The notes: a model not told the origin generated them from the sequence alone. Counted from the stretch's first letter, positions 18,345-27,552 are shown. The stretch: DNA of 64,000 nucleotides from Nitrospira sp. (GCA_005116745.1 SWDS01000002.1:166652-230651), one strand, 5' to 3'. Translations and numbers: made by a program.

Positions 18345-19160
18345 TTACGTCTCCCGTGAACGGCGCGCGGCCATCACATCGTTGCACACAGCACGCAGGG
18401 TGTCGTCGGATACATCGGCGATGCCTTGAGCCGTCACGACCTTCGCCGTGGGATAAATGCCCCGCACGAGGTCAGGTCCGCCGGTCCCGACGTCGTCATC
18501 CGCGGCATTATAGAGCGCCAACAAGGCTAATTTGATCGCATCCCCCTCGGAAAGTTGCCGCTTAAAATGTTCGCGCATCGTGTTGCGGGCATCTTTCCCA
18601 CCTGAACCGATCGCATGGTAATCGGACTCTTCGTACCTTCCACCGGTAATGTCGTATTTGAAGATGCGGCCCTCGCCACGCTTCACGTCATACCCGACAT
18701 ACAACGGCATGACGACCAGTCCCTGAAACACCATCGGAAGATTCGCCTTGACCATCTGCCCCAGCTTATTGGCCTTTCCTTCACAGGAGAGCGGCACACC
18801 TTCCAGTTTTTCGTAATGCTCCAACTCGGTCTGAAATAGCTTGGCCATCTCGATGCACGGCCCGGCCGCCCCCGCGATCGCCATGGCCGACCAGTCGTCG
18901 ATCTTGAAGACTTTTTCGATTCGCCGATCCGCAATCTGAAACCCTTCCGTGGCTCGGCGGTCTCCGGCAATCACCACTCCCTGCTGATACTTGAGAGCCA
19001 GCACGGTCGTGGCAGAAGGTACAGCGACCGGCCCAACGGCGCGCACCTGGTCGGGAACGGCTGCCATACCGTGGCTTCGCAATGCCAACTCGGGATGATG
19101 TATCGAGACAAAGTCAAAAAAACTGGAGCCGTCGTGGTCAGGGAGATAAGGCAGTTTCAT
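18345..19160 (-). CDS. prcB: Proteasome subunit beta
   Basis: 271 residues. The catalytic N-terminal threonine is exposed after removal of a propeptide: the junction is PSA/TTVLALKYQQGV, making T51 the nucleophile and the propeptide about 50 residues. Further active-site features: GDRRAT, with the Asp and Arg conserved, and a Lys in FKIDDWSAMAIAGAAGP. AIGSGGKDARNTM resembles the GSGG turn. Starts 23 bases after dop. Confidence 0.95.
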   Translation of the reverse strand: MKLPYLPDHDGSSFFDFVSIHHPELALRSHGMAAVPDQVRAVGPVAVPSATTVLALKYQQGVVIAGDRRATEGFQIADRRIEKVFKIDDWSAMAIAGAAGPCIEMAKLFQTELEHYEKLEGVPLSCEGKANKLGQMVKANLPMVFQGLVVMPLYVGYDVKRGEGRIFKYDITGGRYEESDYHAIGSGGKDARNTMREHFKRQLSEGDAIKLALLALYNAADDDVGTGGPDLVRGIYPTAKVVTAQGIADVSDDTLRAVCNDVMAARRSRET

Positions 19161-19183
19161 CGCGATCTTCGAACCACCCTTCG

Positions 19184-20683
19184 TTAAACCTTGAGTTTCT
19201 CGATCAAGGCATCGACCGAATCGGTTGTATCAAGCAACTCCTGCGTCAAGGCCTGCGTCCCTCGATGAGGATCCATCAGCGGCACTTTTTTGATTGTCGT
19301 ATTGCCGATGTCGAACAACACCGATGTCCAACTAGCGCCATAGAGCGCCTTCGCAAACTTACTGACACAGCGCCCACGAAAATAGGCTCTCGTTCCAGTC
19401 GGAGGGTTCAATTCAGCATGCTGAATCTCATCTTCCTCAACAATCCGTTCGATGAGGCGACTGCGTTCCAGGGTATAAAATAATCCCTTCTCTGGACGGA
19501 CGTCATGGTATTGGAGATCCATGAGCTTCATTCGAGGATCATTCCATCCGCAGCCTTTACGCTCCATGTAGGACTCGATCATATGCCGCTTGGCAACCCA
19601 ATCCAACGATTTGACCAACAGCCGCGGATCTTGATCGAGCTGATCCAGGACCTCCTCCCAACGACGCAATACATCATGAGTGGTAGGACTGTGAGCCTGC
19701 GAGGAATAAAAAGTCTTGGCAGCACCCAGGTACGCCCGTTGAACGGCAAGAGCCGTAGTAGGCCTTCCACCGGCCAGTTTCAGGGTTTCCTTCACATCCA
19801 GGTCGCGCGACACCTGCTTAAACACACGGACCGGTTCGTCCAGTTCAAGCTGGGGCAGATCGGCTCCTGATTCCAGCAAGTCCAAGACAATGTCCAACGT
19901 TCCCACCTTTAAATAGGTAGAGAGTTCCGCCATATTGGCATCGCCCGTGATGACATGGAGTCTCCGAAACCTCGCCGCGTCGGCATGCGGTTCGTCTCGT
20001 GTGTTGATGATCGGCCGTTTGACCATCGTATTGAGGTCCATGAGACATTCGAAAAAGTCGGCGCGCTGGGAGATTTGATATTCCGCCGGGCTGGTTTGAT
20101 TTTCAGCTCCAACTTTTCCTGCTCCGGCAAAGATCGGTCGTGTGACGAAAAACGGCGTCAACACCCGAGCAATCCGGTCGAACGACACGGCCCTCGAGAC
20201 TAAATGATTTTCATGGTACCCGTAGCTGTTGCCCTTGCCGTCAGAATTGTTCTTGTATAGGACATACTGTTCGCTTCCTCTCACCCGAGTCAGTTCCTGA
20301 AGACATTTGGCGAGAATGCGCTCCCCGACTCGTTCGAACGCCACCACCTCCCGGGCGCTCGAGCACTCTGGTGTCGAGTATTCCGGATGAGCGCCATCGA
20401 CATATAACCGTCCGCCGTTCGCCAACACCTTGTTCAGCTGCCGGTTATAGTCGGGATTGGGGCGCTCTCGTTCACCATCGACTTCAAATCCACGAGCATC
20501 CACAAGGGGATTTTCGTGTTCATAATCCCAGAGCGCCCTTGGAGCCGGCAATCCCGGGTAATGTCCAATGACGGTAAAGGAGCCTGACACAGGGTCAACC
20601 GCAGATGGATCTTTTGACGCAATACCGAACTCGGTTTCAGTGCCGAGCACGCGCAAGCGACTCGTGGAGGTAGAGTCTGGCAT
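19184..20683 (-). CDS. dop: Deamidase/depupylase Dop homologue
   Basis: Removes Pup from tagged proteins and, where Pup ends in Gln, deamidates it to Glu. 499 residues from the ATG at 20683, 7 bases after the mpa stop; the upstream extension lies inside mpa and was rejected. It differs from PafA by the long insertion between LGTETEFGIA and DGAHPEYSTPE (about residues 22-80), the Dop loop. Other marks: YKNNSDGKGNSYGYHENHL, RPIINTRDEPHADAARFRRL and GCGWNDPRMKLMDLQYHDV. Confidence 0.93.
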   Translation of the reverse strand: MPDSTSTSRLRVLGTETEFGIASKDPSAVDPVSGSFTVIGHYPGLPAPRALWDYEHENPLVDARGFEVDGERERPNPDYNRQLNKVLANGGRLYVDGAHPEYSTPECSSAREVVAFERVGERILAKCLQELTRVRGSEQYVLYKNNSDGKGNSYGYHENHLVSRAVSFDRIARVLTPFFVTRPIFAGAGKVGAENQTSPAEYQISQRADFFECLMDLNTMVKRPIINTRDEPHADAARFRRLHVITGDANMAELSTYLKVGTLDIVLDLLESGADLPQLELDEPVRVFKQVSRDLDVKETLKLAGGRPTTALAVQRAYLGAAKTFYSSQAHSPTTHDVLRRWEEVLDQLDQDPRLLVKSLDWVAKRHMIESYMERKGCGWNDPRMKLMDLQYHDVRPEKGLFYTLERSRLIERIVEEDEIQHAELNPPTGTRAYFRGRCVSKFAKALYGASWTSVLFDIGNTTIKKVPLMDPHRGTQALTQELLDTTDSVDALIEKLKV

Positions 20684-20690
20684 AAGTTCG

Positions 20691-22460
20691 CTAGAGATAG
20701 TGGCCAGTATTGACGGTTTCAATCTGCCGATGTTCGGCAGGTCCACCGCTGATGGTCCGGAGATGAATGATTTTCTCGCCCTTCTTTCCGGCGACTTTTG
20801 CCCAATCGTCCGGATTGGTCGTGTTGGGGAGATCTTCGTGTTCCTTGAACTCCTCACGGATGGCGCGGATCAAGTCGTCCGAGCGCAGACCGGCTCCTTC
20901 TTGCGCGATCACGCGCTTGACGGCAAATTTTTTCGCGCGTGAGACAATGCCTTCGATCAAGGCTCCACTGGCGAAGTCCTTAAAGTACAGCACTTCCTTT
21001 TCGCCATTGGCGTAGGTCACTTCGATGAACTTGTTTTCTTCACTGGCGGCGTACATCGTCTCGACTGTCAACGTCGTCAAGCGATCCACGAGCGCCTGTC
21101 GATCGCCTCCGTGCTGTTCCAGGTCTTCGGCGGAAAACGGGAGATCCGTTGAGATGTACTTCGAGAAAATGTCCTTGGCAGCCGTGGCATCTGGTCGTCC
21201 CACTTTGACTTTGACATCCAATCGACCGGCGCGAAGCACTGCCGGATCGATCAAATCCTGACGATTGCTGGCCCCAATAACGATGACGTTGCGCAATCGC
21301 TCAACCCCGTCAATCTCAGAGAGAAACTGCGGCACAATGGTCGATTCGATATCCGAGGACACACCAGTCCCACGAGTCCGGAAGAGCGCATCCATTTCAT
21401 CAAAAAAAACAATCACCGGATGGCCATCATCGGCCCGTTCCTTCGCCTTTTTAAACACTTCACGCACCTGACGCTCCGACTCCCCGACGTACTTATTGAG
21501 CAATTCAGGACCCTTCACATGAAGAAAGTAGCTCCGAATTTCCTTACCGGCTCGATGGCCCAATTTCTTCGCGATCGAGTTGGCCACGGCTTTCGCAATA
21601 AGCGTCTTCCCACAACCAGGTGGGCCATAGAGCAACACCCCCTTCGGTGCGCTGAGCTTATATTCAGCGAATACGTGCGGATGCAGGAACGGCAGTTCGA
21701 CCGCATCACGGACTTGTTCCAATTCCTTCTGCAGGCCGCCGATATGCTCATAGTCGACATCCGGAACCTCTTCCAATACCAGCTCTTCCGCTTCGGACTT
21801 CGGCAACTTCTCAATGACATACCCGGAACGGGGATCATAGAGGAGGTGGTCACCGACACTCAGCCGCTCAGCGAGCAATGGATCACCGAGCTCAGCCACC
21901 TTCTCCTCATCGAAATGGAGCGTGACCAAGGCTCGTCCCCCCTCCAGCACGTCTTTGAGTCGAACAACCTCCCCCTGACTGTCGAACCCCTTCACTTCAA
22001 TCACGTTGAGCGCTTCATTCAGAACGACTTCGCGGCCCTTCCGCAACTCAGTGCGCTTAATCGAGGGGTGCAGGCTCACCTTCATTTTCCGTCCCGATAC
22101 ATACACGTTGCCCGTTCCATCCTCGTTCAGGCTGGAAAAGATGGCGTAGGCCGACGGTGGCGCGGTCAGCTTCTCGACCTCGGCCCGCAGGGCCTCGATC
22201 TGAGCCTTCGCCTCCTGCAGCGTCGCTACAAGTTTTTCGTTGTGCTTGGTCGCCTGATCGAATTGGTGGCGGGACTGATACAACCGACGGATTTCTTCTT
22301 CCATCGACTGAATCTGAACGCGAAGCTTATCGACTTCACGACTGTGTTCGTCGTTCTTGTGAATCATCTCCCCATTCCCCTCAGACAACCGCTTCGTAAT
22401 CTTCTTGACGGAATCTCGGAGGGACCGGAGCCGACCGCGCTGATCTTTGCTAGACGCCAT
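20691..22460 (-). CDS. mpa: Proteasomal AAA+ ATPase (Mpa/ARC)
   Basis: Hexameric unfoldase that binds tagged proteins through N-terminal coiled coils and feeds them to the 20S core. 589 residues: coiled coil at about 15-95, tandem OB-type domains (about 96-240), AAA+ domain with GPPGCGKT near 277, Walker B VFFDEMDALF and arginine finger region VLRAGRLDVKVKVGRP. The last residues GHYL fit the Tyr-x proteasome-docking tail (GQYL in actinobacteria). First gene of the operon mpa-dop-prcB-prcA-pafA, under the promoter at 22522-22550. Confidence 0.95.
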   Translation of the reverse strand: MASSKDQRGRLRSLRDSVKKITKRLSEGNGEMIHKNDEHSREVDKLRVQIQSMEEEIRRLYQSRHQFDQATKHNEKLVATLQEAKAQIEALRAEVEKLTAPPSAYAIFSSLNEDGTGNVYVSGRKMKVSLHPSIKRTELRKGREVVLNEALNVIEVKGFDSQGEVVRLKDVLEGGRALVTLHFDEEKVAELGDPLLAERLSVGDHLLYDPRSGYVIEKLPKSEAEELVLEEVPDVDYEHIGGLQKELEQVRDAVELPFLHPHVFAEYKLSAPKGVLLYGPPGCGKTLIAKAVANSIAKKLGHRAGKEIRSYFLHVKGPELLNKYVGESERQVREVFKKAKERADDGHPVIVFFDEMDALFRTRGTGVSSDIESTIVPQFLSEIDGVERLRNVIVIGASNRQDLIDPAVLRAGRLDVKVKVGRPDATAAKDIFSKYISTDLPFSAEDLEQHGGDRQALVDRLTTLTVETMYAASEENKFIEVTYANGEKEVLYFKDFASGALIEGIVSRAKKFAVKRVIAQEGAGLRSDDLIRAIREEFKEHEDLPNTTNPDDWAKVAGKKGEKIIHLRTISGGPAEHRQIETVNTGHYL

Positions 22461-22503
22461 TTCGGCACAACAAGAATCGGACGCAACGTCGAATGAGTTC
22501 GTG

Positions 22504-22519
22504 GATCACACGTGTGATC
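22504..22519. promoter_or_regulatory. Perfect 16-bp palindrome at the mpa transcription start
   Basis: GATCACACGTGTGATC reads the same on both strands. It sits 3-18 bases downstream of the proposed -10 box, covering the expected start site of the mpa operon. This is a classic repressor position. The cognate regulator is not in the window as far as I can tell. Confidence 0.55.
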
Positions 22520-22521
22520 GG

Positions 22522-22550
22522 ATTCTAACACCCGACCTAGAGGTGGTCAA
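22522..22550 (-). promoter_or_regulatory. Sigma70-type promoter of the proteasome operon
   Basis: On the minus strand TTGACC, 17 bases, TAGAAT. It lies about 60 bases before the mpa ATG and would drive mpa-dop-prcBA-pafA. Confidence 0.6.
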
Positions 22551-22600
22551 CTGCAACAGGGGATTCTACGCAAGACAGGTCAACGTGACCTGATCACGTC

Positions 22601-23227
22601 TCATGCCTGCAGGGCTGTATTGAACTCACGTATGGCACTACTGATATCGACAGAAGTGAGCAGCGCACCGATCACGGCGACTCCATGAGCCCCGGCTCGA
22701 CGCACATCGCGCACCCGTTCGCTTGTGATGCCTCCGATGGCAAAGATGGGGACCATCGAGTTGCGACAGACATCGGCAAGAACATCGAGTCCGAGCGGAG
22801 TACCGAATGAACGCTTGGACGGAGTATCAAAAATCGGACCGAAGATGATGTAGTCGGCTCCATCATGATTCGCCCGTTGAACATCTTCAACGGAATGCGT
22901 GGAAATTCCTATTAATCGATTGGGCCCAATGAGCCGCCGGGCCACGGAGACCGGAAGGCTGTTGGCACGAAGATGCACACCGTCTAAGTTCAGCGCCAGT
23001 ACGAGATCGACACGATCGTTAAGGATCAACGGAACGGAGCGCGGCACGGTCAGCGCGTGGATCTCTTGTGCCAGCGGGAGCAGCTCACCAGTAGGCAAAT
23101 CCCGTTCTCGAAGTTGCATAGCCGGCACACCAGCCATGATCGCTTGACTGAGTACTGTGGAGAGGGAACGTCCTCGGACCAGGTGTCGATCAGTAACAAG
23201 AAGCAGGCGAAAGTGTACTGGCGGCAT
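22601..23227 (-). CDS. thiE: Thiamine-phosphate synthase
   Basis: Joins the pyrimidine pyrophosphate and thiazole phosphate moieties to give thiamine phosphate. 208 residues from the ATG at 23227; an in-frame GTG is one codon earlier. TIM-barrel family marks: LLLVTDRHL, MQLRERDLPT, LILNDRVDLVLALNLDGVHL, GISTHSVEDV, DYIIFGPIFDTPSK and FAIGGITSERV. It follows thiG on the same strand, separated by the R2 repeat, so it may be transcribed separately. Confidence 0.94.
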   Translation of the reverse strand: MPPVHFRLLLVTDRHLVRGRSLSTVLSQAIMAGVPAMQLRERDLPTGELLPLAQEIHALTVPRSVPLILNDRVDLVLALNLDGVHLRANSLPVSVARRLIGPNRLIGISTHSVEDVQRANHDGADYIIFGPIFDTPSKRSFGTPLGLDVLADVCRNSMVPIFAIGGITSERVRDVRRAGAHGVAVIGALLTSVDISSAIREFNTALQA

Positions 23228-23252
23228 CACTGAAGGACTGCGATCCTCGTCT

Positions 23253-23380
23253 TAGCAGGATACTCAAAAAGGCCGTCCAGCAAGGCCGCAGCGAGTGAAG
23301 AGGCGAGACGTACGCTTCGGTACGTTGAGCCTCTGAGCGATGCGAGAACACCGCTGGAGGACTTTTTCAGCATTCTGCTA
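23253..23380. repeat. Extragenic palindromic repeat, copy R2
   Basis: The most complete core copy. Borders AGCAGGATACTCAAAAAGG and, inverted, CTTTTTCAGCATTCTGCTA. Inside is a hairpin region, GTACGCTTCGGTACG, flanked by GAGGCGAG and GAGCCTC. Its last three bases (CTA, minus strand TAG) are the stop codon of thiG. Confidence 0.85.
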
Positions 23381-24151
23381 GAGCATTCCTTCGATCGGAC
23401 TGCTAGCCGTCGCATAGAGTTTCCTGGGAATGCGACCTGCTTTATAGGCCAGGCGACCAGCATACACGGCGTACTTCATCGCTTCTGCCATGGCAATCGG
23501 ATCCTTCGCGCCTGCGATGGCCGTGTTCATGAGTACGGCATCAGCTCCCAATTCCATTGCAAACGCAGCATCGGAAGCAGTCCCGACACCGGCATCGACG
23601 ATGATCGGTACCTTGATCATTTCCATGATGATTTTTAAGTTATAGGGGTTGCGGATACCCAATCCAGACCCAATTGGTGCCGCCAACGGCATGACGGCTG
23701 GACATCCAACATCGACGAGCTTCTGAGCGACGATGGGATCATCATTCGTATAGGGCAGGACGATAAATCCTTCTTTGACGAGAATCTTCGCGGCTTCAAT
23801 CAACCCCGCCGTATCTGGGAACAAGGTCCGCTCGTCGCCGAGCACCTCTAACTTCACCACATCAGAAACGCCGGCCGCGCGCGCCAGACGGGAGTATCGA
23901 ACCGCATCCTCCACCGTGTAGCAGCCGGCGGTATTCGGCAAAATCGTGTATTTCTTGGGATCAATATAATCAAGCAGGTTCTCTTTCGATCGATCGGTGA
24001 TATTGACCCGACGCACCGCAACCGTTACGACATCGGCGCCGGACATCTCAATCGCTTTTTTCGTCTCGGCAAAGTCTTTGTATTTGCCCGTCCCAACCCA
24101 CAAGCGCGACTTGAACTCACGCCCCGCAATAATCAGCCGATCGTCTGTCAT
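23378..24151 (-). CDS. thiG: Thiazole synthase
   Basis: Builds the thiazole phosphate of thiamine from deoxyxylulose phosphate, dehydroglycine and ThiS thiocarboxylate. 257 residues, TIM barrel. Family marks: [46 protein letters not shown] (with the Schiff-base lysine), PYTNDDPI and [23 protein letters not shown]. The C-terminus ends at a stop that belongs to repeat R2, so the last residues could have been altered by that insertion. Confidence 0.96.
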   Translation of the reverse strand: MTDDRLIIAGREFKSRLWVGTGKYKDFAETKKAIEMSGADVVTVAVRRVNITDRSKENLLDYIDPKKYTILPNTAGCYTVEDAVRYSRLARAAGVSDVVKLEVLGDERTLFPDTAGLIEAAKILVKEGFIVLPYTNDDPIVAQKLVDVGCPAVMPLAAPIGSGLGIRNPYNLKIIMEMIKVPIIVDAGVGTASDAAFAMELGADAVLMNTAIAGAKDPIAMAEAMKYAVYAGRLAYKAGRIPRKLYATASSPIEGML

Positions 24152-24160
24152 AATATCCTC

Positions 24161-24388
24161 TTACAATGATCCGCCACCGATGAAACTCATAATCTCGACC
24201 CGATCGCCCTCTTTGAGCTGGCGCTGGCCGAATGTCCCACGGTCGAGAATTTCGAGATTCAACTCAACTGCCACACGCTCCGTCCTAATTTCCAGGTCTC
24301 GCAAGAGATCAGCCACTGTCGCATCACAGCGGCAGGTCTGCGCCTGCCCATTGACATGAATGTGGATTGCTTCCTGCACGCCTGTCAT
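24161..24388 (-). CDS. thiS: Sulfur carrier protein ThiS
   Basis: Ubiquitin-fold sulfur carrier for thiazole synthesis, directly upstream of thiG. 75 residues with VNGQAQTC, VADLLRDLEI, VAVELNLEILDR and LKEGDRVEIMSFIGGG. The usual functional C-terminus is a terminal Gly-Gly. Here Ser-Leu follows (GGGSL), so processing would be needed before adenylation, or the terminal requirement is relaxed. An internal GTG (codon 4) is an alternative start. Confidence 0.88.
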   Translation of the reverse strand: MTGVQEAIHIHVNGQAQTCRCDATVADLLRDLEIRTERVAVELNLEILDRGTFGQRQLKEGDRVEIMSFIGGGSL

Positions 24389-24477
24389 CCTATGAGAGTA
24401 GAATTCACCTTGTCAACAAAGTGCCCCTTGCCTACAGGACCAAGGAAACCGCACAATAGAACTCCACGGTCCTACAC

Positions 24478-24948
24478 ATGAAAGAGAACAATCAGCAACT
24501 CGCCACCATCTTCCGATCGATGGCCGATCTCCTTTCGGCCCAACGCGCCAATCCCTATCGGGTGCGGGCCTATCGGCGGGCTGCGGATGCTCTGCTGGCC
24601 ATCGATGAAGATGTGACGGCGCTGGTTGAGCGTCAGGGGCTTGAAGAGATTGATGGGATCGGGGCTGACCTGGCAAAAAAAATAGAAGAGTTTCTTGAGA
24701 CCGGCACCATCCGTGCCTACGAAGAGCTGAAAACGCCGCTCCCGGCGGAGGTGAAGAGCTGGGCGAGCCTGCCAGGACTTTCCGAGTCGCTCGTGGCCTA
24801 TTTATACTTCCGCCTCGGCATACGGACGCTCGACGACCTCGCCCAGATCACCCGCTCGCACCTGCTTCGGACCCTGCCGAGTTTTTCAGGGTCCGAAGAG
24901 CGCTTACTCCAGGCCGTTCAGGAACGAATTCATGCGCGAGAACCTTAG
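24478..24948 (+). CDS. Helix-hairpin-helix protein related to the PolX N-terminus
   Basis: 156 residues. The first 75 match the beta-hairpin/HhH DNA-binding start of family X polymerases: NQQLATIFRSMADLL, NPYRVRAYRRAADAL, IDGIGADLAKKIEEFLETG. A second helix-hairpin-like part (LPGLSESLVAYLYFRLGIRTLDDL) follows. There is no polymerase palm or PHP domain, so this is a stand-alone DNA-binding module rather than a polymerase. Its stop overlaps the ctpA stop tail to tail. Confidence 0.8.
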   Translation: MKENNQQLATIFRSMADLLSAQRANPYRVRAYRRAADALLAIDEDVTALVERQGLEEIDGIGADLAKKIEEFLETGTIRAYEELKTPLPAEVKSWASLPGLSESLVAYLYFRLGIRTLDDLAQITRSHLLRTLPSFSGSEERLLQAVQERIHAREP

Positions 24949-26300
24949 GACGTCTTGAGGTCCTTGAAGATCTTCCAACTTTTCAACAATTCCACAGCCT
25001 TCTGAAGCTGTGCATCCTGTTCAAGCGAAGGTTCTCCCCCGACTTCAGGCAATGCCGGTGAAGGCGTCCCATTCTTCGGTCCCCCCTCGTCCAGAGACTT
25101 GCCATTCTGAGGTGAGGTTTCCTTTCCTGTTGGTGGCTTGACCACCTTTGGTTCCGCCTCCTTTTCAGCAGGTTTCCCCTCAGACACTTTAGCCACCACC
25201 GGCGCTGAAAGCTTCACGACGATGTCCGGCGTAATGCCGGTCGACTGAATGGACCGGCCCTTTGGCGTATAGTACTTTGCGGTCGTGAGACGAAGCCCTG
25301 AACCGTCACCTAGCGAGAGGATCGTCTGCACCGATCCTTTTCCGAATGAGGTGGTCCCAACAACAAGACCTCGTCCATAATCTTGCAGCGCTCCGGCAAC
25401 AATTTCCGATGCACTCGCGGATCCTTCATTGACCAGGACAATGACCGGTAGATCCTCCAACTGATCCTTGGCTTTGGCGAACCATTCGTCTTTTTTCCCT
25501 TCTCGGCTCTTGGTATATACAACCAACTTCCCGCTAGGAAGAAATTGTTCGGATACATCGACGGCCGCGGTCAGCAACCCGCCAGGATTGTTTCGTAGGT
25601 CAAGAATAGTTCCTTGGACCTTCTGTTCTTTGAACTGTTTGATCGCCTTGGCGAGATCTCGCCCAGTGGCTTCCTGAAACTGAGTGAGCCGAACATAACC
25701 GAGGTTGTCGATGACCTTCGACTTGACGCTTTCAATTTTAATGGTGTCTCGGACGAGGGTGAAGACCAATGGGTCCGGTGTGCCATCTCGCTGAATCGTG
25801 AGATTGACCTTGCTGCCTTTCGGTCCTCGCATCTTCTGGACCGCATCCATCAAGGTCAGGTCCTTTGTCGTGTCGTCATTGACCTTCGTGATAAAGTCGC
25901 CGGCCTTAATCCCGGCTCGATGGGCCGGCGTGCCTTCGATCGGTGCGATGACGGCCAACCGGTTGTCCTTCACACCGATTTGAATGCCAACTCCCCCAAA
26001 TTCTCCCCTGGTTTCAACCTGCATCTCCTTATACATCTCCGGAGTCATGTAGGCTGAGTGTGGATCGAGCGTCGACAGCATGCCACGGATGGCCCCTTGA
26101 ATGAGGTCCTTCGGTTTCGTCTCATCGACATAATGTTTCTGAACTTGGTTCAGGACCTCGGAGAAGGTTTTGAGCTCCTCATAGGTTTCACCCGCATGTC
26201 CGGTCCGTTCCCACCCTTTTCCGATGAGAAGTCCACCGAGCAGCGCAAGGGCAATCATCGGCACGACCACCCAAGACTTCTTCCGAGGCTGCTGTTCCAT
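24945..26300 (-). CDS. ctpA: Carboxyl-terminal processing protease (S41)
   Basis: Periplasmic serine protease. 451 residues from the ATG at 26300; an in-frame GTG at 26309 is possible. N-terminal anchor (about 9-28), PDZ domain with VGIQIGVKDNRLAVIAPIEG, and S41 core with the Ser in NEGSASASEI and the Lys in TSFGKGSVQ. A long Pro/Lys/Glu-rich linker precedes the C-terminal helix. Homologues trim envelope proteins and peptidoglycan hydrolases. It follows the ftsE-ftsX-envC genes, a common grouping. Confidence 0.93.
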   Translation of the reverse strand: MEQQPRKKSWVVVPMIALALLGGLLIGKGWERTGHAGETYEELKTFSEVLNQVQKHYVDETKPKDLIQGAIRGMLSTLDPHSAYMTPEMYKEMQVETRGEFGGVGIQIGVKDNRLAVIAPIEGTPAHRAGIKAGDFITKVNDDTTKDLTLMDAVQKMRGPKGSKVNLTIQRDGTPDPLVFTLVRDTIKIESVKSKVIDNLGYVRLTQFQEATGRDLAKAIKQFKEQKVQGTILDLRNNPGGLLTAAVDVSEQFLPSGKLVVYTKSREGKKDEWFAKAKDQLEDLPVIVLVNEGSASASEIVAGALQDYGRGLVVGTTSFGKGSVQTILSLGDGSGLRLTTAKYYTPKGRSIQSTGITPDIVVKLSAPVVAKVSEGKPAEKEAEPKVVKPPTGKETSPQNGKSLDEGGPKNGTPSPALPEVGGEPSLEQDAQLQKAVELLKSWKIFKDLKTS

Positions 26301-26367
26301 AATCTTCACATCCCTTCTTTCCTGAGTTGTCGGACCCTCCGATCAGAATACACCAAGAAGGCCATGC

Positions 26368-27552
26368 TCATCGTTTGGCCAACCAGTGGAGGGGATCCAC
26401 TGGCTCGGCTCCTTCCCGCAACTCGAAGTATAAAGTATTTTCTCCAATCATGCCCGTATCCCCAGTCTCCCCGATCGGTTGACCTTCGGCAACCTGCTCG
26501 CCCGATTTAGACAGAATCTTGGAGGCATGCGCGTATAAGGAAAAGAACCCGTTGGCATGATCTAGAATTATAACGAGTCCGTAGCCTTTCAACCAGTCTG
26601 CATAGACCACACTCCCCGTCATGACGGCATGGATGAGGCTTCCCTCTGCCGTTCGAATTTCAATACCCTTGCGCTGCACATAGGTATTGAACGTCGGATG
26701 CTTCTGGCGCCCGAAGAACGACACGACTTTTCCATCGGCCGGCCACGGGAGTGTACCTCGGACTCCATGCGCCGATGGTGAAGACAAGGGAGGGGCCACG
26801 GCCATGGTACGTCGGCGCGTTTCTAACTCATGCAACAAGCCATCTACCCGAGACGCGGAACGTTCCAGTTCGTCGACCGTACGATTATAGGAGTCCTTTT
26901 CGTGCGTGATCTTCACTAGATAGACTTTCTTCTCTCTCTGAAGCACTCGGATATCCGCCAGCTTTTTCTCGATGGTTTGCTTGAAGGCAACCAGTCCGAC
27001 TCTGGCCTCGGCACGCTGACGCTCAACCTGCTCCATCCGGTCCATATCGGTGCGGAACGTCTCCAATAACTCGTAGTCCTTGTGTGACACAACCGAGAGG
27101 TATTGTCCACGACGCTGGAAATCGCTGTACGAGTCCGCTGTTAAGAGGGCCTTCACACGCCCAAACCGCCCTTCCATATACTGCACGCGGAGTCGGGCAA
27201 GAATGGCCTCACGTCGGGCATCAATACTGGCTCGCATCGCCCCCAGCCGATCCGTAATCTCGTCGATCTCCCGATCCTTCTGTCGCAGTTTCTTGCTGAT
27301 CTCATGATGATCTTGTCGATGATGCACCAGTCGCTCATCCAGGGATTGGAGCCCTTGCAACACCGATTCTCGTTTTTTCTCTGCGGCCTCGGCGCGTTTC
27401 CGTTTTTCCTCAATCTTGCCCTTCAGCTTCTCAAGCGTCTTTCTCTCACGCTCGATTTTCTCAGAGATCGGATCATTCGCCGCACCCGCCACAGAGACCA
27501 CCCCTCCTCCCACCGCAAGACACCAGAGGAGGATGGCACAGGAGACTCTCAT
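26368..27552 (-). CDS. envC: EnvC-like murein hydrolase activator
   Basis: 394 residues from the ATG at 27552, overlapping the ftsX stop by 4 bases. Signal peptide (hydrophobic to about 24), about 220 residues of coiled coil rich in Lys, Glu and Arg, and a C-terminal LytM-like domain. The domain has no HxGxD zinc motif at the expected place (KGIEIRTAEGSLIHAV) and no HxH, so it is probably catalytically inactive, as in EnvC that activates amidases. FtsEX in the membrane controls such activators during septum splitting. Confidence 0.9.
   Translation of the reverse strand: MRVSCAILLWCLAVGGGVVSVAGAANDPISEKIERERKTLEKLKGKIEEKRKRAEAAEKKRESVLQGLQSLDERLVHHRQDHHEISKKLRQKDREIDEITDRLGAMRASIDARREAILARLRVQYMEGRFGRVKALLTADSYSDFQRRGQYLSVVSHKDYELLETFRTDMDRMEQVERQRAEARVGLVAFKQTIEKKLADIRVLQREKKVYLVKITHEKDSYNRTVDELERSASRVDGLLHELETRRRTMAVAPPLSSPSAHGVRGTLPWPADGKVVSFFGRQKHPTFNTYVQRKGIEIRTAEGSLIHAVMTGSVVYADWLKGYGLVIILDHANGFFSLYAHASKILSKSGEQVAEGQPIGETGDTGMIGENTLYFELREGAEPVDPLHWLAKR

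Noticed and set aside
20684-20857. N-terminal extension of Dop by 58 codons
   Set aside because: It lies wholly within the end of mpa, and Dop proteins begin near the LGTETEFGIA motif, so the ATG at 20683 is preferred.
24389-24477. TPP riboswitch before thiS
   Set aside because: The spacer between thiS and the divergent helix-hairpin-helix gene is about 90 bases and I cannot find the conserved thi-box CUGAGA and ACCUGA-like segments.
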